A stretch of 19,795 nucleotides of DNA from DATFYM01 sp035315065 (lineage in GTDB: Bacteria > Acidobacteriota > Terriglobia > UBA7540), in NCBI GenBank assembly GCA_035315065.1, contig DATFYM010000170.1, forward strand, positions 1-19,795. The letters are read 5' to 3'. The translations under genes and the position numbers were made by a program. Every line of letters begins with the position of its first letter. Position 1 is the first letter of the stretch. Of the stretch, positions 6,700 through 12,851 are shown in pieces. The notes beneath the pieces are model-generated. The model was given only the letters and a program-made list of their open reading frames with translations. It was not told where the DNA came from and made no database searches.

Positions 6700-9348
6700 C
6701 TATTCGTACCTCAACGCCACCATGGGATCGACCTTCGTCGCGCGCCGTGCGGGAAGATAGCTGGCGAGCAGAGTCACGGCCGTCAACACAAACGCCACGC
6801 TGATGTAGGTGACGGGATCTGTGGGACGGATCCCGTAGAGCAGGCTCGATAGCGCGCGGCTGACACCAAGAGCCGCGGCCAGTCCGATGATCACTCCGAC
6901 CAGACTCAGCCGCATGCCTTGTTTTACCACGAGCTTCAGCACGTCTCGGCGCTCGGCTCCGAGCGCCAGGCGTACGCCGATCTCGCGGGTTCGCAGGCTC
7001 ACGAAATAAGCCACCACGCCGGAGAGGCCGACTGCCGCCAGCACCAGCGCCAGCAGTCCGAAGACCCCCAGCAGGGTTCCGGTGATACGTGCGACAAAGA
7101 GTGGAATTGACATGTATTGTGCCATGGTCTCCGCGTCCAACACCGGCAGATTCGCGTCGAGCGCATGAATCTCGCGCTCGACGGTAGCCAGCATAGGCTT
7201 CGGATCGCCTGCCGTTTGCACCACCAGGACCCCTTGGGGCTCATAGACCTGTGAGAACGGCCGGAACATAAAGGGTTGGGACTCCTCGCGCAAGTTTCGG
7301 TACTTGCCAGTTGCGGCCACCCCCACAATCTCCAGGCTTTGCCGCTTGCCGAAGGCCAGGGCGATCCGCCTTCCTATGGGGTCCTGACCCGGCCAATAGC
7401 GCTGTGCCATTGCCTCATTGATGATGGCCACTCCCCGAGAAGTATTGTTGTCCTGCCGGCTGAATTCACGACCCCGCAGCAGCGGGGTTCCCATGGTCTG
7501 GAAATATCCCGGCCCGACTCCCGTGAAGCCGACAATAATCCCCGGCTGCCCGGGCGGAGGCTCAAAACCATCGATGGCGACCGCCGTCGCCATGCTCGAG
7601 AATCCTAAAGGCAGATGGTTCGCGACGCTTGCCGACCGGACGCCCGGCAGGGCCTTCACGCTTTCGACCAACCGGTCGTAAAACCCCCGGCCACGGCTCT
7701 CGGAGTAGCCGAGAATATCGAGATCCAGCGTGACGTTCAGCCGGTTGTTGACTTGAAATCCCGGATCGACCGAGGCGGCCCTCATCAAACTGCGCAAACA
7801 GAGGCCGGCGCCAATCAGCAGAACCGTGCAGACGGCCACTTGCCCGGTCACCAGCACGTTGCGCAGGCGGCTCCTTGCGTGGCTGCCGGCCGTTTCATCT
7901 TTCAATCTGGAGACGACATCCACTTTGGAGCTCCGCAGCGCCGGCGCCACGCCGAAGACAAAGCCCGCGAGTAACGACACCAGCAGCGTAAATGCCAGTA
8001 CGCGCCAGTCCAGCGGAAGTTGGATGTCGATAAACGAGAGCATCGGCGGCTTGAGCTTGAGGAGAAGAGGACCCGCCGAGACGGAAAGCCCAGTCCCCAC
8101 CACGCCGGCGGCGAGCGATAGCAAAGCGCTTTCCGTTAGTATTTGCCGGATGATTCGGCCCCGGCTCGCTCCCAGAGCAGAACGGACGGCCATCTCCCGC
8201 GAGCGCCGCGAGGCCTTGGCCAGCAGCAAGTTGGCCGCATTGGCGCAGGCAATGAGCAGGACCATACCGACCACGGCCATGAGCAGGGCGGTAAACGGCA
8301 CGGCAAACTCGCGGAGTTCCGGCGGAATCCCTACCATCGGCATAACGGCCGCATCCCATCCCTTGTTGCTCTTGGGAAAGGCCTGCTCGAGCTGTTTTTC
8401 CAAAACGCTCAGGTCGGCCTGCGCCTGCTTGGGAGTGACGCCCGGCTTCCGCCGACCGGCCACAAAAAGCCAATAGCCGGTTCGATTGGCCAGCAGGTCC
8501 ATGGCAGGGAAGATTTGGCGTTGCATCATCATCGGAGACCAGAAATCCGGCACGAAACCCGTTTCGATGCCGCTGAAATCGGCGGGCGTCACCCCCACAA
8601 CGCTAAAGCTGTTCCCATTGAGGGTGAGAGTTTTTCCGATGACCCCGAGGTCAGAGCCCAGGCGTTGCTGCCAGAATGCGTAATTGAGCACCACAACCGG
8701 ATTTCTTAGGGCGACTTGATCCTCTTCCGGCAGAAACGCGCGTCCCAGAGTCGGCTTCACTCCCAAGACGGAGAAGAAATTTCCGGAAACCAGTTGCCCC
8801 ACGATTAGCTTGGTTTCGCCGCCCGCACTCCAAGCCACCCGCTCCAAGTCGCTGTTGTAGGCCGCGAGGCCGGAAAACACCGTATTGTGGTCTCGGTAAT
8901 AGACGTAATCGGGATAGCTGTACTGCATATACCCGCCACTCGGAAGGTGATTCCACACCGCCAGCAGTCCAGCGGGTGCGGAGACCCCGGGCGGTGGACG
9001 CAAGAGCAGCGCGTTCACGTAACTGAAAATGGCGGTATTAGCTCCAATGCCCAGGGCCAGCGAAAACACCGCCACAGCCGTGAAGCCGGAGTTTTTGCGC
9101 AGCATGCGCGCGCCGTAGCGAACATCCATGAAAAAGTTCTCGAGGGAGGGCCACTGCCACACCTCGCGGCTGCGCTCTTCGACCAGGGTCACGTTTCCAA
9201 ACTCCCGCCGGGCGGCGTGGGCCGCTTCTTCCCTCGACATGCCGCCTTCCACCAGTTCGTCGATCTTCTCTGCGAGGTGCTCTTGAATCTCAGCCGAGAG
9301 ATCGCCGTAGAGACGACGGCGTGAAAACAACTGCTGTATCCAGTTCAT
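6700..9348 (-). CDS. ADOP-type orphan ABC permease, MacB/FtsX fold (proximal gene)
   Basis: The protein has 882 residues with the same order of parts as its neighbour: prefix domain (1-79), helix, MacB-like periplasmic domain, FtsX unit (FTALLMAVVGMVLLIACANA, then EMAVRSALGASRGRIIRQIL), then a second helix/periplasmic/FtsX set ending in ASYLPARRATKVDPMVALRY. The ATG overlaps the padR stop (ATGA), so it is translationally coupled to the regulator. The prefix matches the downstream paralogue at 68 of 79 residues by my count, while the periplasmic parts are far more different. The prefix may contact a shared partner while the periplasmic parts specialise; this is inference. An ATPase must come from elsewhere if transport is ATP-driven. 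Confidence 0.93.
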   Translation of the reverse strand: MNWIQQLFSRRRLYGDLSAEIQEHLAEKIDELVEGGMSREEAAHAARREFGNVTLVEERSREVWQWPSLENFFMDVRYGARMLRKNSGFTAVAVFSLALGIGANTAIFSYVNALLLRPPPGVSAPAGLLAVWNHLPSGGYMQYSYPDYVYYRDHNTVFSGLAAYNSDLERVAWSAGGETKLIVGQLVSGNFFSVLGVKPTLGRAFLPEEDQVALRNPVVVLNYAFWQQRLGSDLGVIGKTLTLNGNSFSVVGVTPADFSGIETGFVPDFWSPMMMQRQIFPAMDLLANRTGYWLFVAGRRKPGVTPKQAQADLSVLEKQLEQAFPKSNKGWDAAVMPMVGIPPELREFAVPFTALLMAVVGMVLLIACANAANLLLAKASRRSREMAVRSALGASRGRIIRQILTESALLSLAAGVVGTGLSVSAGPLLLKLKPPMLSFIDIQLPLDWRVLAFTLLVSLLAGFVFGVAPALRSSKVDVVSRLKDETAGSHARSRLRNVLVTGQVAVCTVLLIGAGLCLRSLMRAASVDPGFQVNNRLNVTLDLDILGYSESRGRGFYDRLVESVKALPGVRSASVANHLPLGFSSMATAVAIDGFEPPPGQPGIIVGFTGVGPGYFQTMGTPLLRGREFSRQDNNTSRGVAIINEAMAQRYWPGQDPIGRRIALAFGKRQSLEIVGVAATGKYRNLREESQPFMFRPFSQVYEPQGVLVVQTAGDPKPMLATVEREIHALDANLPVLDAETMAQYMSIPLFVARITGTLLGVFGLLALVLAAVGLSGVVAYFVSLRTREIGVRLALGAERRDVLKLVVKQGMRLSLVGVIIGLAAALGVSRALSSLLYGIRPTDPVTYISVAFVLTAVTLLASYLPARRATKVDPMVALRYE

Positions 9349-9686
9349 AATTCACCCGGTGCCAGCACTCGCGTTATGCCTTCCAACATGCGCTCAAAGC
9401 TCGAGACCTCCCGGTGCAAATGTCTGGCGCCGGCAGGTGTGATTTTGTAAGTTCGAACCCGACGGTTGGTGGAAGAAACGCCCCATTCCGCCTTCACGAG
9501 CCCTTCCTTCAAAAGGCGCTGGAGCGCGGGATACAACGAGCCTTCTTCAATCTGAAGTAAGTCGTTCGACGTGCGCTTGATGTGCTGGGCAAGGGCATAG
9601 CCATGCAAGGGCTGGCGCTTCAGCGTGCGCAGGACCATCATTTCCAGCGCGCCGCGAAAGAGATCGCGCTGCTCCGGGTTTTTCAT
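9345..9686 (-). CDS. PadR-family transcriptional regulator of the ADOP operon
   Basis: The protein has 113 residues. GGAGG at 9695-9699, 8 bases before the ATG at 9684-9686, fixes the start; the open frame continues upstream (to 9812) but runs through the promoter. The chain is a winged-helix PadR domain: DLFRGALEMMVLRTLKRQPL, then HGYALAQHIKRTS, the hallmark EEGSLYPALQRLLKEGLV and a wing with RRVRTYKITPAG. Short PadR proteins bind operators near their own promoter and usually repress. In Acidobacteriota this type sits directly upstream of ADOP genes, as here. The ligand is unknown. The stop overlaps the next gene's start by 4 bases. Confidence 0.93.
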   Translation of the reverse strand: MKNPEQRDLFRGALEMMVLRTLKRQPLHGYALAQHIKRTSNDLLQIEEGSLYPALQRLLKEGLVKAEWGVSSTNRRVRTYKITPAGARHLHREVSSFERMLEGITRVLAPGEL

Positions 9687-9720
9687 ACGGTGATCCTCCA
9701 GACCGTTCTCGGACATGCCT

Positions 9721-9749
9721 AGAGTAAAATGGTGTCGTTCGCTTGTCAA
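9721..9749 (-). promoter_or_regulatory. Promoter of the padR-ADOP operon
   Basis: Read leftward, a perfect TTGACA (9744-9749) is followed 17 bases later by TACTCT (9721-9726), a weak -10 match at ideal spacing. Transcription would start near 9713 and give a leader of about 25 bases containing the GGAGG site. The consensus -35 with a poor -10 suits a promoter under control, probably by the PadR product. I saw no clear operator palindrome. Confidence 0.55.
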
Positions 9750-9768
9750 TGGGAATCTTCGCGCAGAG

Positions 9769-9885
9769 ATGTTCGCGGCGGACATCCGAGATGCCCCCGA
9801 GCAGCCTCGCAAATCGCGCCTCTGGGAATTTCGGCTGAGCCTGCTGAACCTGGACGATATTTCAATCCGTGCGCCGGCGCGGTAA
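9769..9885 (+). pseudogene. Relic of the C-terminal part of a VapB-type antitoxin
   Basis: A 39-codon frame (ATG 9769, stop 9883-9885) contains PRKSRLWEFRLSLLNLDDIS followed by IR. This matches the tail of the intact antitoxin at 3249-3482 (PRKSRLWELREGLSLGDISI). The DNA is also similar, for instance ctctgggaatt in both. The ribbon-helix-helix half is missing and no toxin gene follows, so this is a fragment rather than a working antitoxin. It ends where the citrate-synthase-type repeat begins (9879). Confidence 0.7.
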
Positions 9886-10020
9886 GACGGCGTGGGGCCA
9901 GATCGATCAAGACCGTCTTGAGGGAGCCACGAATTGACACCCCCGGATGCTCGGGCTTCTCATGATGCGGCACTGGATGAGGCGGGTCTATTGAGAGTGA
10001 AGCGGGAAACATGGGTTACT
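9879..10020 (+). repeat. Left half of a split copy of the citrate synthase 5' region
   Basis: This stretch aligns along its whole length with 15623-15763, the region upstream of and including the citrate synthase start. Shared blocks include gcggtaag, ggcgtgggg, tgctcggg and ttgagagtgaRgcgggaaac followed by ATG; I estimate about three quarters identity with small gaps. The similarity stops at 10020, inside the stop-codon region of the leftward glycosyltransferase gene, and resumes at 11914. It also accounts for most of the gene-poor stretch 9687-10018. Confidence 0.75.
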
Positions 10021-11668
10021 AACCGGTAGAAACTACCCGCCCTGCAGGCCTAGTGATGGCCCCGTAATACTGAAAGTTCTTCCAGAACTCGGGCCAACTC
10101 TGGCGCAAGCCGCGGCAGACGTAGATCTCCGGATGATCGCGGGTCTCCTCGTTCTCCACGGCGTAGCGGTTCCACGTGTGCCCCGCCAGATCACACGCGG
10201 TGAAATTACGCTCCACGAAGTGGCGCGACATTCCCACCACAATCATAGTCTCCGGCGGGGGACTGCCATAGCCGTGCTGCCAGAACGAGTTGATGCCGCT
10301 GATCGCCGGTGGCAATCCATATCGCGCACCATACAGATTGATGGCTCCGGCCTCTCCGTAATTACCGGCCAGGATACCCATTCGCGCGCGATCTTCTGCC
10401 AGCAACGAATCGCGAATCTGGGCAACCGTCTCCACCAACTCCGGCCAGCCGATCTCTTCTCTGAAATCGTCGTTGATCTTATTCGCAACCTTCCACCACC
10501 TCGAGTTGACCGGGGTCAGGGGCAGTGCCACGGCAGCAGCGATCATGATATCTGCGGCCAGGGCCGCCCACGCCAGCACTCGTGCCACGCTAGCCCAGTG
10601 GCGGCGTCGCAAGTCCAAACGAGCTAGCCGCTGCTCGCCCCACACACTACCCGCCGCGTAGAGCATGGGATACGCCCCCGCCAGGTAATAACCGCGGCCT
10701 TTGGCAATCACAAACAGTAGCAACGGAACGATATACATCCAGCCCAGAACGCGGAAACGCCCTGCCGCGTGAGCTTGGACATGGGCAGGCCCGGGGATTG
10801 CCACGGCCTCGTGCGGTCGATTTCCTCCGGCCGGGTCGGATGAAGGCGGGGCCAGCCTCGGCCGTACAGACGAGAACAGGTAGAAGTAGAGTCCCGCCAG
10901 CCAAAGCGGAAACGCGAAAAGCGTTAGCCAAAACTGGTCGGGAAGAAAGCCCGCAGTGCGGCCGATGCGAATGTCGCGCGCATGAATGTGGCTTAGGAAA
11001 TCCAGCGACACAAAGCCGTGCCGCGCCTGCCAGGCGAGATTGGGCAGGAAGACTACGAGTGCCGCCGCGGCTCCGTACCAGAGCCACCTGCTTTTGAGGT
11101 AGCGGCGCGCGTCCGTCAGCAGCACTCCCACCGCGAGGCCGGCGACGAAGAAAAGCATCGTGTACTTCGTCATCATTCCGAGCCCGATGGCGCCGCCGAT
11201 GGCGATCCACCAGTGTGGATCACCGGACCTGAACAGACGCAGGACGAAGTAGGCGGTCAGCACCCACAACAGGTAGTCGAACGAGACGTATTGCATCAGG
11301 GCGCCGCCCGCCAGGCAAAACGGAACCGCCGCGACCGCCGCCACCATCTGAGCCCCTCGCCGCCCGCCCAGCTCGCGCGCCATCAGTCCCGTCAGCACCA
11401 CCGCTGCCGCCTCGGCCAGCGCGGCGAAGAACCGGAAGCCCGCCAGGGAGGTTCCGAAAAGGACGAGCGACAATCGGCCAAAGAACGGAGTTGCCGGCGG
11501 ATAGGCCACGTATCCCCACGCCAGGTGGCGTGCGTCGTCGAGGGTGGCGAGTTCGTCGCGATGGAATCCGTAGCGCCCGCCCGTCAGCAGGTGCACGACG
11601 ACCGTGCCCACCGCCAGGTAAATCAAGACGGCCACATCGCCGGACCAGATTGATCGTGAGTCGCGCAT
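10019..11668 (-). CDS. GT39/ArnT-like polyprenyl-phosphate-sugar glycosyltransferase, integral membrane
   Basis: The protein has 549 residues. After a short N-terminus and a first helix (about 12-30) comes the family hallmark YGFHRDEL, with the catalytic-type acid pair D38/E39 in the first periplasmic loop, then ARHLAWGYVAYPPATP. Many hydrophobic helices follow to about residue 390, and then a soluble C-terminal domain. Such enzymes sit in the inner membrane and move a sugar from a polyprenyl phosphate carrier to a lipid, glycan or protein on the outer face. Donor and acceptor cannot be told from sequence. The ATG has no good ribosome binding site. The last codons abut a repeat boundary, so the tail RPAGRVVSTG may not be ancestral. 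The gene stands alone, with no sugar genes around it. Confidence 0.85.
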   Translation of the reverse strand: MRDSRSIWSGDVAVLIYLAVGTVVVHLLTGGRYGFHRDELATLDDARHLAWGYVAYPPATPFFGRLSLVLFGTSLAGFRFFAALAEAAAVVLTGLMARELGGRRGAQMVAAVAAVPFCLAGGALMQYVSFDYLLWVLTAYFVLRLFRSGDPHWWIAIGGAIGLGMMTKYTMLFFVAGLAVGVLLTDARRYLKSRWLWYGAAAALVVFLPNLAWQARHGFVSLDFLSHIHARDIRIGRTAGFLPDQFWLTLFAFPLWLAGLYFYLFSSVRPRLAPPSSDPAGGNRPHEAVAIPGPAHVQAHAAGRFRVLGWMYIVPLLLFVIAKGRGYYLAGAYPMLYAAGSVWGEQRLARLDLRRRHWASVARVLAWAALAADIMIAAAVALPLTPVNSRWWKVANKINDDFREEIGWPELVETVAQIRDSLLAEDRARMGILAGNYGEAGAINLYGARYGLPPAISGINSFWQHGYGSPPPETMIVVGMSRHFVERNFTACDLAGHTWNRYAVENEETRDHPEIYVCRGLRQSWPEFWKNFQYYGAITRPAGRVVSTG

Positions 11669-12091
11669 TCAGGGTGTCATTGTGCCATGCCTGTAACCGA
11701 AAGGGGTAGAATGAGCCGAGCTGGATAGTGGTCGGTTTTGAAGTCTCAATTTGTCCCCGGCACTCAGGTTTGTTCATGGCCCGATGTACTGGACCCTATC
11801 CCGTTCCTTAGTGGCTTCATGACCGCATCATGCGCTACATCGCACATTCCGAGGAGGCGCTTACGAATCTCCCGCTAGCAGGGCAGCGATGATTTGAGTC
11901 GTTCTGCGCGGGCCTGAAGAGAGCACTGCGGTAGGCGCCGGCGAACAACCTGCCGCGCCGCGCAACCCACTTCAAACAGTGCCGGGAGTATCAGAAAGTT
12001 CCGACAGCGATCGATGGAGAGACTCTAGGCGCCGGTTCTAACCCGGTATTGAACTCTGCTTCCAGATCCTGACGGCACGCCTCCGTTACAC
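11669..12091. other. Gene-poor stretch with sequence scraps
   Basis: I find no intact gene in these ~420 bases. They contain the right half of the split citrate synthase repeat (11914-11971). The segment 11720-11765 (ggtcggttttgaagtctcaa and following) vaguely resembles an insertion-sequence end, but I cannot name one. 11972-12078 shows nothing recognisable. Any promoter for the leftward glycosyltransferase gene must lie here; none stands out. Confidence 0.5.
11914..11971 (+). repeat. Right half of the split citrate synthase 5' copy
   Basis: These 58 bases match 15762-15819, the first codons of citrate synthase, at 51 positions by hand count, starting with an exact run of 19. One frame reads EESTAVGAGEQPAAPRNPL against EESTAVAAGEPPAAPRDTL in the real gene. 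The match begins where the left half (ending 10020) stops, with a 2-base overlap (CT). It has no start codon of its own and is not expected to be translated. Confidence 0.8.
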
Positions 12092-12101
12092 TTAACGAGG
12101 C
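12079..12101 (-). terminator. Possible terminator overlapping the end of the small unknown gene
   Basis: GCCTC-C-GTTA (12079-12088) can pair with TAACGAGGC (12093-12101) across a 4-base loop, with one bulged C, and spans the TAA stop of the leftward gene. No T-tract follows, so termination would be weak. Confidence 0.3.
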
Positions 12102-12370
12102 GACGGTCCGAGCCGCCTCAACATGGGTACGGCGGCGATCGAGGGTCGGTCACGCGGGTCGACTTCCACGCGGGAGCCTGGCCTGTCAAAGCGATACTGT
12201 CGTCCGGTGACGGGCCCCCTCACCGTAAGTCCGGTCCTGCCGACGTACTCAAAAGTCGCGCCGACGGGTCGGAAAGGCTGCGGCCGCGGACTCGCGCCCG
12301 GCGCGGGTCTAGGAGGTTGGGGACTCGGAATTCCTGGCTGAAATTGTGCCCTATTTTTGCCGCAACACAT
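12092..12370 (-). CDS. Small protein of unknown function
   Basis: The protein has 92 residues. A strong GAGGAGG just upstream of the ATG (12368-12370) supports the start; it lies within the acidic last codons of the preceding gene, so the two overlap by 20 bases and are probably translationally coupled. Residues 1-37 are rich in Pro/Arg/Gly and look disordered. Residues 39-86 form a compact beta-rich unit (FEYVGRTGLTVRGPVTGRQY, then RFDRPGSRVEVDPRD) ending in IAAVPMLRRL. I have a faint memory of similar small proteins in phage head-tail regions, but there are no other phage genes here. No function is assigned. Confidence 0.65.
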   Translation of the reverse strand: MCCGKNRAQFQPGIPSPQPPRPAPGASPRPQPFRPVGATFEYVGRTGLTVRGPVTGRQYRFDRPGSRVEVDPRDRPSIAAVPMLRRLGPSPR

Positions 12371-12689
12371 CGTCTTCCTCCTCGTCTTCGGTAAATGCCG
12401 CCGCCGACGGCGTCCCGCGCGATGTCAGCCGTTCCAGCAGAATTGCTGCCGCCGACAACGCCGGCCACAACAGGAGCTTCTCCCGCCACCCCACGCCGAG
12501 AAACCACGCGAAGGGGGCAGCGATCCAAAGGCTCAAGCAATAAAAACAATCGAGCAGGCCTCCCCAGAAGCCGTCGCCCGCGCGCCGTCGCAGCCTGACC
12601 AGCAAATCCCACGGGCCATCTTCCGCATTGAGCAGATGGACGATGCGCCAGACGCCGAGGACCCCAAGTGCAAGCCAGTAGAAACGCAA
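12351..12689 (-). CDS. DUF1360-like small membrane protein
   Basis: The protein has 112 residues and starts at TTG (12687-12689); an in-frame TGA five codons upstream and the lack of an internal ATG leave TTG as the best start. It has hydrophobic segments at about 3-18, 40-65 and 70-86, and a CFYC cysteine pair inside LLDCFYCLSLWIAAPF, followed by a very acidic tail (TEDEEEDDVLRQK). The pattern of a WRIVHLL start, CxxC and Leu-rich helices resembles DUF1360 proteins, small membrane proteins of unknown role found in chromosomes and some prophages. The acidic codons double as the ribosome binding site of the next gene. Confidence 0.7.
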   Translation of the reverse strand: MRFYWLALGVLGVWRIVHLLNAEDGPWDLLVRLRRRAGDGFWGGLLDCFYCLSLWIAAPFAWFLGVGWREKLLLWPALSAAAILLERLTSRGTPSAAAFTEDEEEDDVLRQK

Positions 12690-12767
12690 GCCCGACCTGA
12701 TTCAGCCTGGGGCGGGCTGTTGTTGCCACCCCGCCGTGCAGACCCGGTTAGAGATTCATAAAGGCTA

Positions 12768-12799
12768 CGGGCCCCGCACCTTGCGATGCGGAGCCCGTT
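12768..12799 (-). terminator. Strong hairpin terminator after the 745-residue protein gene
   Basis: The 12-base arms ACGGGCCCCGCA (12768-12779) and TGCGGAGCCCGT (12788-12799) pair with one mismatch around an 8-base loop, about 55 bases after the leftward stop at 12852. A short run of Ts (CCTTTA) follows a few bases later in the leftward direction. The stem is GC-rich and could work on either strand. Confidence 0.6.
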
Positions 12800-12851
12800 T
12801 AGATTTAGACGTCAGGCAAAGAGTCTGCCTGGACAATGGATGCCGACCTTC

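Noticed and set aside
3893..9885. padR-ADOP operon inserted into the middle of a single toxin-antitoxin pair
   Set aside because: The toxin fragment lies left and the antitoxin fragment right, both on the plus strand. A split antitoxin-toxin pair would show the opposite order, so a simple insertion does not explain it.
11720..11900. Possible insertion-sequence end and transposase-like peptide near 11818-11850
   Set aside because: Only vague resemblance; no motif long enough to support a family.
10019..11913. Glycosyltransferase segment as a classical insertion sequence
   Set aside because: No transposase and no terminal inverted repeats; only a 2-base overlap at the break, so no clear target duplication.
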